Counted from the stretch's first letter, positions 52,849 through 61,713 are shown. The stretch: DNA of 64,000 bases from Pseudomonadota bacterium (GCA_963205115.1 CAUJHV010000064.1:62001-126000); one strand, 5' to 3'. A program made the numbers and translations. The notes: a model not told the origin generated them from the sequence alone.

Positions 52849-52882
52849 GCCCGGCCCAGGCCTGAACCGGCCCCGGCCGGGC
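52849..52882 (+). terminator. Terminator-like hairpin after the sugar cassette
   Basis: GCCCGGCC (52849-52856) pairs perfectly with GGCCGGGC (52875-52882), and the plus strand continues GATGTCTTTTC. This GC-rich stem with a short T-run is a plausible terminator of the rfbF operon, 19 bases after the last stop, and may also serve the convergent Lrp gene. Confidence 0.55.
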
Positions 52883-52903
52883 GATGTCTTTTCAGGGCCG
52901 CTA

Positions 52904-53383
52904 TCAGCCATCCAGCGGCAGCGCGCTGGTGCACTTGACCTCGTCCAGGCACACGCTGGACCGCACGGCATTCACACCGGGCAGCTGCATCAGCGTGCCC
53001 AGCAGGAAGTCCGACAGCGCCTTCAAGTCGCGCGCGACGACCTTCAGCACGTAGTCGAAGTCGCCGGTCACGGCGTAGCACTCCTGCACCTGCGCGAGGC
53101 TCTCCACGAAGCTGCGAAAGGGCTTGATCTCGCGCCGGTGGCCACGCTCCATCGTGACATGCACGAAGGCCGTGACGCCCAGGCCCAGGCGCTGCGCATC
53201 CAGGCGCGTCTCGTAGCGCCGCACGAGGCCCTGCTCTTCCAGGCGGCGGTGTCGGCGGTTGCACTGGGCCGGTGACAGGCGCGCAGCCTCTGCGAGCTCG
53301 AGGTTGCTGGCGCGTCCATGCTCCTGCAGGTGCGCGAGGATGCGGCGATCGATGGTGTCAAGGGCGGGTTCGTGCAAGACCAT
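52904..53383 (-). CDS. Lrp/AsnC-family transcriptional regulator
   Basis: 159 aa. N-terminal helix-turn-helix (LDTIDRRILAHLQEHGRASNLELAEAARLSPAQCNRRHRRLEEQG) and C-terminal RAM ligand domain (VQECYAVTGDFDYVLKVVARDLKALSDFL). The ATG at 53383 gives the normal length; the frame remains open further upstream over the divergent gene. It lies back to back with hppD, with 127 bases between, so it probably controls tyrosine catabolism at this locus in response to an amino acid. That is by analogy with other Lrp-type neighbours. Confidence 0.93.
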   Translation of the reverse strand: MVLHEPALDTIDRRILAHLQEHGRASNLELAEAARLSPAQCNRRHRRLEEQGLVRRYETRLDAQRLGLGVTAFVHVTMERGHRREIKPFRSFVESLAQVQECYAVTGDFDYVLKVVARDLKALSDFLLGTLMQLPGVNAVRSSVCLDEVKCTSALPLDG

Positions 53384-53395
53384 CTCCTGATCAGG

Positions 53396-53478
53396 CTTGA
53401 ATGAGAGAGGGTATTGTGGATTCAAGGGCTTTCGAGGCGCTGCAACGCAATCCGATTGCGGGGCCTGCTGTCCACAAT
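53396..53478. promoter_or_regulatory. Nested inverted repeats between Lrp-type regulator and hppD
   Basis: Two perfect inverted repeats overlap in the divergent gap. CTTGAAT (53396-53402) pairs with ATTCAAG (53420-53426), 17 bases between. ATTGTGGA (53413-53420) pairs with TCCACAAT (53471-53478), 50 bases between. Both are of the sort bound by dimeric or octameric Lrp proteins. They are candidate operators for hppD and for autoregulation. Confidence 0.5.
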
Positions 53479-53510
53479 GCTGCCTTCCACTGACCGCGGA
53501 GCCGCTGCAC

Positions 53511-54608
53511 ATGGCCGATCTGTACGACAACCCGATGGGCCTGATGGGGTTCGAATTCGTCGAGTTCGCCTCGCCCACGCCCGGCGTTCTGGAGCCACTG
53601 TTCGAGAAGATGGGCTTCACGCTGGTGGCGCGCCACCGCAGCAAGGACGTGGTGCTCTTCCGCCAGGGCGACATCAACTTCATCGTCAACCGCGAGCCGC
53701 GAAGCCAGGCCGCCTATTTCGCCGCCGAACATGGGCCCAGCGCCTGCGGCCTGGCCTTTCGTGTGCGTGATTCGCACAAGGCCTATTCGCGCGCCATCGA
53801 ACTCGGCGCGCAGCCGGTGGAGATCCCCACCGGCCCAATGGAACTGCGCTTGCCGGCCATCAAGGGCATCGGCGGCGCGCCGCTGTACCTCATCGACCGC
53901 TACGAAGACGGCAAGAGCATCTACGACATCGATTTCGAATTCCTGCCGGGCTTCGAGGATCCGGCCTCGCGCCATCCGAAGGGCCACGGCTTCCGCGTCA
54001 TCGACCACCTCACGCACAACGTGTACCGCGGCCGCATGGCCTTCTGGGGCGGGTTCTACGAGAAGCTGTTCAACTTCCGAGAGATCCGCTACTTCAACAT
54101 CCAGGGCGAATACACCGGCCTGACCAGCCGTGCGATGACCGCACCCGACGGCAAGATCCGCATCCCTCTGAACGAAGAGTCCGGCAAGGGCGGCACGGGT
54201 CAGATCGAAGAATTCCTGATGCAGTTCAAGGGCGAGGGCATCCAGCACGTGGCCCTGCTGTGCGACAACCTGATCGACGCGGTCGACAAGCTGCAGATGG
54301 CCGGCATCCCGCTGATGACCGCACCCAACGACATCTACTACGCGATGCTCGAGGAGCGGCTGGCCGGGCATGGCGAGCCGGTGAAGGAGCTGCAGACCCG
54401 CGGCATCCTGCTGGACGGCAGCACCGCCGGCGGCGAGCGCCGGCTGCTGTTGCAGATCTTCAGCCAGACGCTGTTGGGTCCCGTGTTCTTCGAATTCATC
54501 CAGCGCAAGGACGACGAAGGCTTCGGCGAAGGCAACTTCAAGGCCTTGTTCGAGAGCCTGGAGCGCGACCAGATCCGCCGCGGCGCCATCGCCACGACAC
54601 CGGCCTGA
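53511..54608 (+). CDS. hppD: 4-hydroxyphenylpyruvate dioxygenase
   Basis: 365 aa, start ATG 53511. Converts 4-hydroxyphenylpyruvate to homogentisate in tyrosine breakdown. Non-heme Fe(II) ligands are visible as His in VIDHLTHNVYRGRM, His in GIQHVALLCDN, and Glu in GPVFFEFIQRK. N-terminal LMGFEFVEFASPTPGVLEPLFEKMGF is the HPPD start. It is divergent from the Lrp-type regulator; downstream homogentisate genes are absent from the window. Confidence 0.95.
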   Translation: MADLYDNPMGLMGFEFVEFASPTPGVLEPLFEKMGFTLVARHRSKDVVLFRQGDINFIVNREPRSQAAYFAAEHGPSACGLAFRVRDSHKAYSRAIELGAQPVEIPTGPMELRLPAIKGIGGAPLYLIDRYEDGKSIYDIDFEFLPGFEDPASRHPKGHGFRVIDHLTHNVYRGRMAFWGGFYEKLFNFREIRYFNIQGEYTGLTSRAMTAPDGKIRIPLNEESGKGGTGQIEEFLMQFKGEGIQHVALLCDNLIDAVDKLQMAGIPLMTAPNDIYYAMLEERLAGHGEPVKELQTRGILLDGSTAGGERRLLLQIFSQTLLGPVFFEFIQRKDDEGFGEGNFKALFESLERDQIRRGAIATTPA

Positions 54609-54700
54609 TCATCGGCGCCGTGCGCGTCGCGCGGCGTCGCCGACGACGCGGCATGCGGCAGCCGGCGCCAGAGGTCGGCCACGTCAGCCAACGTTTGACG

Positions 54701-55090
54701 TCAGCGCCGCGGACTCGGCCAGTGGCGGAAATCCTTCGGTGCGTGCGAAGCCACCGAAGAGCCGATCAACAGGGACCAGAAGATCCATCGCGCCTGGTCC
54801 GGGTCGAGCACCATCCACGCCACGAGCGCGAGCTTGACCAGCACGAAGGCGCCTGCCAGTTCACGCAGCGAGATGCGCCTGGCGCGCAGGTCCATGACCA
54901 GCATCAGGGCGCCGCTGACGCCCATCAGGGCCGCGGCCGGGCGGGCCGTGACCTGCCCCGTGACGACAAAGGCACCGACCCATACCACGCCGGCCAGATG
55001 CACGCTGCGTACGGCCACGGCCAGCCAGCGCTCGGTGTCCGAGTGCTTGGCGCGTGGGGAGGATGCGGCGCTGTGTCGGTCGACGGCCAT
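54701..55090 (-). CDS. Small integral membrane protein of unknown function
   Basis: 129 aa with about four hydrophobic segments (VHLAGVVWVGAFVVTG, AAALMGVSGALMLVMDL, AGAFVLVKLALVAWMVL, WIFWSLLIGSSVASHAP). A charged leader (AASSPRAKHSDTERW) precedes them. No family recognised. It ends 92 bases after hppD, is transcribed toward it, and has no evident functional partner. Confidence 0.65.
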   Translation of the reverse strand: MAVDRHSAASSPRAKHSDTERWLAVAVRSVHLAGVVWVGAFVVTGQVTARPAAALMGVSGALMLVMDLRARRISLRELAGAFVLVKLALVAWMVLDPDQARWIFWSLLIGSSVASHAPKDFRHWPSPRR

Positions 55091-55219
55091 GCGGCAAGCC
55101 TAACGGATCCGCGGACCTGCGCAGGGCGGGCGTCGGTCGACGCGCGCCGATGGTCCCCGCGGCCCGCGGGCCGATGCGCGTGCAGTGGCGCTACCCGCAC
55201 GTCACCAGGGCCCGAGGCG

Positions 55220-56452
55220 TCAGAGGCTGCAGGAGCGGAAGCCGCAGAAGAGCTCGTCACGATCGGCGGCCACGAAACGCCGCTGGCGGACATGCGCCGC
55301 GCGTGGGACGGTCCACGAGGAGGCGCCGCGCAACACCCGCAGCGGTGACGCCGGCTGCGCGGCGAACGTGCCGCCGGGCCACGCACGCGCGGTGCCGGCC
55401 GCCCACTCCCACACATCCGCCCACACGTGCCCGCGCGAACGCGCCGTGCAGGCCGCCAGTTCCCACTCGACTTCGGTGGGCAGGCGCCGGCCGGCCCAGC
55501 GACACCAGGCATCGGCCTCGTACCAGCTCACGTGGCTGACGGCCTGGTGGGCGGGCGCCCGCTGCAATTGCCCGAAGCGCCGCACCAGCGCCCCGCCGCG
55601 CAATTGCTCGACGTCCCGCGGGGCGCGGCGCTCCACGGCCTGCAGCCAGCGCCAGCCTTCGGGATGCCACAGCGGTTCGCGGTCATAGCCGCCATCCTCG
55701 GCAAATTCGACGAAACGCTGCCAGCTGACGGCCTGTGCATCGATGTCGAATTCCGGGACAGCCTGCGGATGGGCCCACCGCTCGTTCGGCGGGACCCAGC
55801 CCCCGGGTGTCGAACCCAGCACCTGCGTCTGCGGCGGAAACCACAAGGGATCCCGCGGCGGCCGCGGTGCAGCCGGGCCGCCCAGCACCGCCGCTTCGCC
55901 GGGCTTCACGCCCAGCGCCTGCGCCAGCACCGCGAGCGTCTCGGACAGGCGGTCCTCGGTCGCCAGGGCGCGGCGAAAGACCAGCAGCGCATCGTCCGAT
56001 GCGGGACACACCGCGAGCAGGTCCAGCGTCTGCTCGAGCGTGGCCTCCAGTGCGCTGCGCACATCGTCGGCCGTGGGCCGTTCATCATCCCCGCCGCCTG
56101 GTGCCTCTTCCACCCACCAGCGCGGTGCAGCCATCGAAAACCAGTGGTCCGTGCGGCCGTCCAGCGAGGGCAGCCGCAGGCTGTCGAACGAAGAGGCCTC
56201 CCCGCGCAGCCGCTGGACATTGCGGCCGACCCACCATTCCTGCAGCCAGCCGACGCGGCCGATCAGCGCCAGCGCGGGCGGCGATCGACCTTGCGACGCC
56301 ACCGCAAGCAGGGCATCCTGTTCTTCGAAGACCTGCAGCCAGCGCAGGCTGCGGTTGCGCGCCTCGATCAGCGCCAGCGACAACCAGTCACGGCCGCCCG
56401 TGCGGGCTGCCGTGGGGCTGTCAAGCGAGAGGGCCTCGCTCGATGCGGGCAT
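55220..56452 (-). CDS. EgtB/SUMF1-like protein lacking iron-binding histidines
   Basis: 410 aa from ATG 56452, starting 32 bases inside folE2. An N-terminal DinB-like helical half (LALIEARNRSLRWLQVFEE; GRVGWLQEWWVGRN; ALATEDRLSETLAVLAQAL) is followed by an FGE/sulfatase-modifying domain. The latter shows VSHVSWYEADAWCRWAGRRLPTEVEWELAA, VWADVWEWAAG, RVLRGASSW and CGFRSC. In EgtB-type sulfoxide synthases the iron is held by a His near GHxGWFxE and a HxxxHxE motif. Here the first reads GRVGWLQE and the second ATEDRLSE, so all three histidines appear lost. It is therefore unlikely to be a working ergothioneine-type synthase. Confidence 0.8.
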   Translation of the reverse strand: MPASSEALSLDSPTAARTGGRDWLSLALIEARNRSLRWLQVFEEQDALLAVASQGRSPPALALIGRVGWLQEWWVGRNVQRLRGEASSFDSLRLPSLDGRTDHWFSMAAPRWWVEEAPGGGDDERPTADDVRSALEATLEQTLDLLAVCPASDDALLVFRRALATEDRLSETLAVLAQALGVKPGEAAVLGGPAAPRPPRDPLWFPPQTQVLGSTPGGWVPPNERWAHPQAVPEFDIDAQAVSWQRFVEFAEDGGYDREPLWHPEGWRWLQAVERRAPRDVEQLRGGALVRRFGQLQRAPAHQAVSHVSWYEADAWCRWAGRRLPTEVEWELAACTARSRGHVWADVWEWAAGTARAWPGGTFAAQPASPLRVLRGASSWTVPRAAHVRQRRFVAADRDELFCGFRSCSL

Positions 56453-57221
56453 ACGCGCTGTGGTTGTGGATCGACTCGAAATTCTCGACATCGACCGCAT
56501 AGCGCCCGACCCGCGCATCGGCATTCAGCCGCAGCGCGACGTCACGCACCAGGTCCTCGACAAATTTCGGATTTTCGTAGGCGCGCTCGGTGACCCACTT
56601 TTCATCGCTGCGCTTGAGCATGGGCCAGATTTCGCTGGAGGCGCTGTCTTCGGCGAAGCGCACGAGCTCATGCCACTCGATCGGCGCCAGCGGCTCCACG
56701 CGCACCGTCACCAACGAACGTTGGTTGTGCGCGCCGTAGTCCGAGATCTCCTTGCTGCACGGGCACAGGCTCTTGACCGGCACGCCGACTTCCATCCAGA
56801 GCGTCGTGGCGCCGGCACGCGTCTCGGCGATCCAGCGGCCCTTGTAGTCGAGCAGGCTCGATACGCCGGACACCGGCGCGCGCTTGCGCAGGAAGAAGTC
56901 GAACGCGGCCTCGATCCGGCCTTCATGGGCGTGAAGCCGTTCGAGCATGTCCGCGTGGCGCACACGCAAGCTGGAAAGATCCAGCGGCGTGTCCAGGGCG
57001 TCCAGCCATGCCACGAAGCGGGACATGTGCGTGCCCTTCTGCTCGGCAGGCAGGGCGACGTCCAGCGTCCACAGCGCCGCCGTGGACTGCACGGCGCCGG
57101 CCACGGCGAGCTGCAACGGGTAGCGCACGTCCTTGACGCCCACCCGTTGGATGGCGATATGGCGCTCGTCCCGCGCGCTTTGCGTGTCGGGGATGTGAAG
57201 GGCGTCGGTGAGCTTGTTCAT
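56421..57221 (-). CDS. folE2: GTP cyclohydrolase FolE2
   Basis: 266 aa type IB GTP cyclohydrolase, first step of folate and queuosine synthesis, used with Mn or Fe rather than zinc. The signature PVKSLCPCSKEISDYGAHNQRS with its metal-binding cysteines is intact; VGVKDVRYPLQL and ENPKFVEDLVRDVALRLN fit too. Its 3' end overlaps the EgtB-like start by 32 bases. The upstream 84 bases to dxs (57222-57305) contain no gene. Confidence 0.95.
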   Translation of the reverse strand: MNKLTDALHIPDTQSARDERHIAIQRVGVKDVRYPLQLAVAGAVQSTAALWTLDVALPAEQKGTHMSRFVAWLDALDTPLDLSSLRVRHADMLERLHAHEGRIEAAFDFFLRKRAPVSGVSSLLDYKGRWIAETRAGATTLWMEVGVPVKSLCPCSKEISDYGAHNQRSLVTVRVEPLAPIEWHELVRFAEDSASSEIWPMLKRSDEKWVTERAYENPKFVEDLVRDVALRLNADARVGRYAVDVENFESIHNHSAYARIERGPLA

Positions 57222-57305
57222 GCCTGGGCGGAGGTTCGCACCGAACGGACCGCCGGCATGTCACTGAGGCAACACCCGGCCCAGGCGGACGGGGTGCCCT
57301 CGGGA

Positions 57306-59213
57306 TCAGGCGCTGGCGGCCAGAGGGGCCTGCACCACCTGCAGTTGCGGACCGAACCGCTTCAGGATGGACTGGCCGATCCCCTTGGCATCCAGACCAC
57401 ACAAGGCCAGCAGCTTTGCCGGGTCCCCATGCTCGACGAACGTATCGGGAAGGCCCAATTGGAGCACAGGCAGCGTAACCCCTGCCGCACACAGCGCTTC
57501 GAGCACCGCCGAGCCCGCGCCACCCATGATGGCGCCCTCCTCGATCGTGACCAGCGCCTCGTGCGTGCGCGCCAGTTCCAGCACCAGCGCGGTGTCCAGC
57601 GGCTTGATGAATTTCATGTCGGCCACGGTCGCATTGAGCGATTCGGCCGCAGCCAGGGCCGGATGCAGCAGCGTGCCGAAAGCCAGGATGGCCACGCGCT
57701 GGCCCTTTCGACGCACCTCGCCCTTGCCCCATGGCAGTTCGGTCAGTGCCGACTCGATCGTCGCGCCGACGCCCGAGCCGCGCGGATAGCGCACGGCCAC
57801 CGGGTGGTTCTGCCGGAAGGCCGTCGTCAGCGCCTTGCGGCACTGGTCTTCGTCCGACGGCGCGAGCAGGCTCATGTTCGGCACGCAGCGTATGAACGGG
57901 ATGTCGTACGCGCCGGCATGGGTGGCCCCGTCCGCACCGACCAGGCCGGCGCGGTCCAGCGCAAAGACGACGGGCAGGTTCTGCAGCGCCACGTCGTGCA
58001 CCATCTGGTCGTAGCCGCGCTGCAGGAAGGTCGAGTAGATCGCGACCACCGGCTTCAGGCCTTCGCAGGCCATGCCCGCGCCCAGCGTCACCGCATGCTG
58101 CTCGGCGATGCCCACGTCGTGGTAACGATCGGGGAATCGCTTGTGGAACTCCACCATGCCGGAGCCTTCGCGCATGGCCGGCGTGATGCCGACCAGGCGC
58201 CTGTCGGCCTCGGCCATGTCGCACAGCCATTGGCCAAAGACCTGCGTGAAGGTCGGCTTGCTCGGCGCGGCGGCCTTCGGAAAGCCCTCGGCCGGGTCGA
58301 AACGGCCCGACGCGGCGTGGTACTTCACCGGGTCGGCTTCGGCCGGCCGGTAGCCGTAGCCCTTCTTGGTGACGACGTGCAGGAACTGCGCGCCCTTCTT
58401 GCCGCGCAGGTTCTCCAGCGTCGGAATCAGGGCGTCGAGGTCGTGACCGTCGATCGGGCCGACGTAGTTGAACCCGAACTCCTCGAAGATCGTGCCGGGC
58501 ACGACCATGCCCTTGGCATGTTCCTCGAAGCGCCGCGCCAGCTCGAACAGCGGCGGCGCGCCGCGCAGCACGCTCTTGGCGCCTTCACGCGCGGCGGCGT
58601 AGAACTTGCCGCTCATCAGCCGCGCCAGGTACTTGTTGAGCGCGCCCACCGGCGGGCTGATCGACATGTCGTTGTCGTTCAGGATCACCAGCAGATCGGG
58701 CACGCCGCCGCCGTGCGGCATGCCGCCGTTGTTCAGCGCCTCGAAGGCCATGCCGGCGGTCATCGCGCCGTCGCCGATGATGGCCACGGCCTTGCGGTCC
58801 TCGCCCTGCAGCTTGGACGCCAGGGCCATGCCCAGCGCGGCCGAGATCGACGTGGAGCTGTGCGCCGTGCCGAAGGTGTCGTACTCGCTTTCGTCGCGAC
58901 GCGGGAAGCCGCCGATGCCGCCCAACTGGCGCAGCGTGTGCATGCGCGTGCGCCGGCCGGTGAGGATCTTGTGCGGGTAGGTCTGGTGGCCCACGTCCCA
59001 GACCAGGCGGTCGTGCGGCGTGTTGAACACGTAGTGCAGTGCCACCGTGAGTTCCACCGTGCCCAGGTTGCTGCCCAGGTGGCCGCCGGTCTGGCTGACC
59101 GTGTCGAGCACGCACTTGCGCACCTCGTCGGCCACGGCGCGCAGCTGTTGGCGCGGCAGGCGACGAAGGTCCGAGGGTGTATCGATCTTGTCGAGCAGCG
59201 ATGTCGTCGTCAT
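57306..59213 (-). CDS. dxs: 1-deoxy-D-xylulose-5-phosphate synthase
   Basis: 635 aa TPP enzyme, first step of the MEP isoprenoid pathway from pyruvate and glyceraldehyde 3-phosphate. Start ATG 59213 (MTTTSLLDKI). Motifs: GGHLGSNLGTVELTVALHYVF, the TPP motif GDGAMTAGMAFEALNNGG, FGFNYVGPIDGHD and the transketolase DRAGLVGADGATHAG. Its ATG lies one base after the ispA stop, so the two are coupled. Confidence 0.97.
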   Translation of the reverse strand: MTTTSLLDKIDTPSDLRRLPRQQLRAVADEVRKCVLDTVSQTGGHLGSNLGTVELTVALHYVFNTPHDRLVWDVGHQTYPHKILTGRRTRMHTLRQLGGIGGFPRRDESEYDTFGTAHSSTSISAALGMALASKLQGEDRKAVAIIGDGAMTAGMAFEALNNGGMPHGGGVPDLLVILNDNDMSISPPVGALNKYLARLMSGKFYAAAREGAKSVLRGAPPLFELARRFEEHAKGMVVPGTIFEEFGFNYVGPIDGHDLDALIPTLENLRGKKGAQFLHVVTKKGYGYRPAEADPVKYHAASGRFDPAEGFPKAAAPSKPTFTQVFGQWLCDMAEADRRLVGITPAMREGSGMVEFHKRFPDRYHDVGIAEQHAVTLGAGMACEGLKPVVAIYSTFLQRGYDQMVHDVALQNLPVVFALDRAGLVGADGATHAGAYDIPFIRCVPNMSLLAPSDEDQCRKALTTAFRQNHPVAVRYPRGSGVGATIESALTELPWGKGEVRRKGQRVAILAFGTLLHPALAAAESLNATVADMKFIKPLDTALVLELARTHEALVTIEEGAIMGGAGSAVLEALCAAGVTLPVLQLGLPDTFVEHGDPAKLLALCGLDAKGIGQSILKRFGPQLQVVQAPLAASA

Positions 59214-59214
59214 A

Positions 59215-60102
59215 TCAGTTCTCACGGTCGACCACCTTGTCTGCCAGGATGGAGAGCGCCACGGCGCCGTTCAAGCCAGACCGCCGCAGGGCGGACTGCG
59301 CATCGTCGCGCAGGGCCAGCGCGTAACGCCGCGCCGGCTCCAGGCCCAGTACCGAGACATAGGTGGGCTTGTTGCTGTCTTCGTCCTTCCCGGCTGTCTT
59401 GCCGAGAGTTTCGGACGGCTGCGTCACGTCCAGGATGTCGTCCACGACCTGGAAGGCCAGGCCCAGCGCGGCACCGAAATCCGACAGCGCAGACCAGGTG
59501 GCTGCCGTCGTCTTGCCGCACGCCGCGCCCATCAGGACACTGGCCTGCAGCAAGGCGCCGGTCTTGCGGCGGTGCATGTCGCGCAGCTGGGCCTCGCTCA
59601 AGGGCTTGCCGATGCTGGCCAGGTCGATCGCCTGGCCGCCAGCCATGCCGGCGTGGCCGGCCGAGCGCGCCAGCAGGCTGCACAGCCGTGCCTGCAAGGC
59701 GGCATCGACACCTTCGCCGGGCGTCAGCACCTCGAAGGCCAGGGCCTGCATCGCGTCACCGGCCAGCATGGCCTGCGCCTGGCCGTACTTGACGTGCACC
59801 GTCGGTTTGCCTCGGCGCAAGACATCGTTGTCCATGCACGGCATGTCGTCGTGCACCAGGGAATAGGCATGGATGAGTTCGACGGCCACTGCCGCACGCA
59901 ACGCGGCGTCGGCCGATCCGCCCACGGCCTCACGTGCGGCGAGCACCAGCAAGGGGCGCAGCCGCTTGCCGCCATCGAGCACGCCGTAGCGCATGGCTTC
60001 ACCCAGACCGGCGGGCGCATCGACAGGCACCCAGGCCTCGAGCGCGGCTTCCACCTCGGCGAGCCGATCGGCGGACCAGCGGGCAAATTCGCCGGCCATC
60101 AT
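59215..60102 (-). CDS. ispA: Farnesyl/geranyl diphosphate synthase
   Basis: 295 aa prenyltransferase joining DMAPP and IPP to GPP/FPP. First Asp-rich motif HDDMPCMDND, second AFQVVDDILDVTQP, and GKRLRPLLVLAA near the N-terminus. The start ATG at 60102 overlaps the xseB stop (ATGA); the next in-frame ATG at 60099 is also possible. The xseB-ispA-dxs order is common in Proteobacteria. Confidence 0.96.
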   Translation of the reverse strand: MMAGEFARWSADRLAEVEAALEAWVPVDAPAGLGEAMRYGVLDGGKRLRPLLVLAAREAVGGSADAALRAAVAVELIHAYSLVHDDMPCMDNDVLRRGKPTVHVKYGQAQAMLAGDAMQALAFEVLTPGEGVDAALQARLCSLLARSAGHAGMAGGQAIDLASIGKPLSEAQLRDMHRRKTGALLQASVLMGAACGKTTAATWSALSDFGAALGLAFQVVDDILDVTQPSETLGKTAGKDEDSNKPTYVSVLGLEPARRYALALRDDAQSALRRSGLNGAVALSILADKVVDREN

Positions 60103-60338
60103 GCCGCGCCCCAATCCTTGAGCTGGCCGTCTTCGAGCACCTTGACCTGGTCCTCCACCGCCTTCAGGCGGCCACGGCAATACTCCAGCAGGGAAGCGCC
60201 GCGTGTATAGCTTTCCAGCAATCGATCCAAGGGCATCTGCCCCCCCTCCATGGCGGCCACCAGTTGCTCCAGCTCGGCCAGGGCCGATTCGTAGCTGGCG
60301 GGTTCGGTGGCGGCTTCTTTTGACGTGCGGGCCATCAC
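60099..60338 (-). CDS. xseB: Exodeoxyribonuclease VII small subunit
   Basis: 79 aa. Short helical protein with the family pattern SYESALAELEQLVAAMEGGQMPLDRLLESYTRG and C-terminal LEYCRGRLKAVEDQVK. Works with XseA (not in this window) on single-strand DNA. It heads the ispA-dxs operon and faces the Rieske gene across 180 bases. That gap (60339-60518) contains no gene; a TACACT sequence near 60400 is a weak -10 candidate for the plus-strand gene. Confidence 0.93.
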   Translation of the reverse strand: MMARTSKEAATEPASYESALAELEQLVAAMEGGQMPLDRLLESYTRGASLLEYCRGRLKAVEDQVKVLEDGQLKDWGAA

Positions 60339-60518
60339 TCAGTGTTGCAGGAAAGCCCTGGATTCTATTCGGCCCGTGTCCCCTACGCCCCCCCAGGTAC
60401 ACTCGTGCGCTGCATGGGAAGCCGGACACATGGGTGCCGGCTGTCGTGCCACTTCAAGACTCGCCTGCAGGGCCACCAGGCGGGGGTTTGGCATCCTTTC
60501 ATGGAGATCCTGTGGATC

Positions 60519-61643
60519 ATGTCCGACCTGAGCGTCAGTCTCCAAGCTCTCGAGCGTAGCCGCTCGCAACTCTCGGTAACCAGTTACTTCGACGAGGATC
60601 TGTTCCGCAGGGAACAGGAACGCATCTTCCAGTCCGCTCCAGCCTATCTCGGGCACGCCGCTGCGTTGCCCGAGGTGGGCGATTACCTGGCGCTGGCCCG
60701 GGAATCCGACGGCCGGGCGCTGCTGCGTTCGCGCGAAGGCATCGAGCTCGTTTCCAACATCTGCCGGCATCGCCAGGCCGTGATGCTCAAGGGCCGCGGC
60801 AACACGGGCGGCGCCGTGGTGTGCCCGCTACACCGCTGGACCTACGACCTGCAAGGCCAATTGCTGGGCGCGCCGCATTTTCCGGAAGACCCCTGCCTGT
60901 CCCTGCGCAACTACCCGGTGCAGCAGTGGAACGGATTGATCTTCGAAGGTGGCCCCGGCAAGCGCCATGTGGCGACCGACCTCGCCGAACTGGGCGTGGC
61001 CGCGGATCTCTCGTTCGACGGCTTCGTCTTTCATTCCGTGCAGCATCACGTGTGCGAGTACAACTGGAAGACCTTCATCGAGGTCTACCTCGAGGACTAC
61101 CACGTCGTGCCCTTCCATCCGGGCCTGTCGGGCTTCGTGGAGTGCAACGAGCTGCAGTGGGAATTCGGCAAGCAGCATTCCGTGCAGACGGTGGGCGTGC
61201 ACAGCGCGCTGGCCCGTCCAGGGTCGGCGGTCTACCAGCGCTGGCACGACGCGGTGCGGGCGCGCTACAGCGACACGAACCCGGCGCATGGCGCGATCTG
61301 GCTGACGCTGTACCCGACCGTCATGGTCGAGTGGTACCCATCGGTGTTGGTCGTTTCCACCTTGCATCCGCAAGGGCCGCGGCGCACGCTGAATACCGTC
61401 GAGTTCTTCTACCCCGAGGAAATCGTCGCTTTCGAGCCGGAATTTGCCACCGCCCAGCAGGCGGCCTACATGGAAACGGTGATCGAGGACGACGAGATCG
61501 CCGAGCGCATGGATGCCGGCCGCCGCGCGCTGATGGAGCGCGGTGACGACGAGGTCGGGCCCTACCAGAGCCCGATGGAAGACGGCATGCAGCACTTCCA
61601 CGAGTGGTATCGCGCCACCATGGGCGACGCCTTTGTCGGCTGA
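60519..61643 (+). CDS. Rieske non-heme iron oxygenase alpha subunit
   Basis: 374 aa. Start ATG 60519 (MSDLSVSLQALERSR), with GGAGA a little far upstream; ATG 60501 is an alternative, and the frame is open back to 60342 without similarity. Rieske centre: CRH (ISNICRHRQAV-like) and CPLHRW, spaced as CxH-x17-CxxH. Mononuclear iron site: NWKTFIEVYLEDYHVVPFHPGL, giving two His and the bridging Asp. Related to choline/carnitine monooxygenase-type or aromatic-ring hydroxylase alpha subunits. No reductase gene is adjacent. Substrate unknown. Confidence 0.88.
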   Translation: MSDLSVSLQALERSRSQLSVTSYFDEDLFRREQERIFQSAPAYLGHAAALPEVGDYLALARESDGRALLRSREGIELVSNICRHRQAVMLKGRGNTGGAVVCPLHRWTYDLQGQLLGAPHFPEDPCLSLRNYPVQQWNGLIFEGGPGKRHVATDLAELGVAADLSFDGFVFHSVQHHVCEYNWKTFIEVYLEDYHVVPFHPGLSGFVECNELQWEFGKQHSVQTVGVHSALARPGSAVYQRWHDAVRARYSDTNPAHGAIWLTLYPTVMVEWYPSVLVVSTLHPQGPRRTLNTVEFFYPEEIVAFEPEFATAQQAAYMETVIEDDEIAERMDAGRRALMERGDDEVGPYQSPMEDGMQHFHEWYRATMGDAFVG

Positions 61644-61661
61644 CTCGGCGCACGGCCCGCA

Positions 61662-61713
61662 GGCCGCGCCCAAGGGCGCATGGCCCGCACCCGAAGGCTC
61701 GGCGGCCGCTGCG
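61662..61713. repeat. GC-rich inverted repeat, possible degenerate copy of the 47525 element
   Basis: The 70 bases between the Rieske gene and the transporter contain GCGCC-CAAG-GGCGC (61667-61679 region). The wording GGCCGC..CC.AAGGGC.CAT resembles the first arm of the stem-loop at 47525. Similarity is short and was judged by eye, so a shared repeat family is only suggested. Confidence 0.25.

Noticed and set aside
55743..59792. A very long open frame (about 1350 codons) on the plus strand across hppD-side and isoprenoid genes
   Set aside because: It is antisense to folE2, dxs and ispA, whose motifs are intact; its protein is low-complexity Arg/Ala/His/Gly text, a known effect of high-GC third positions.
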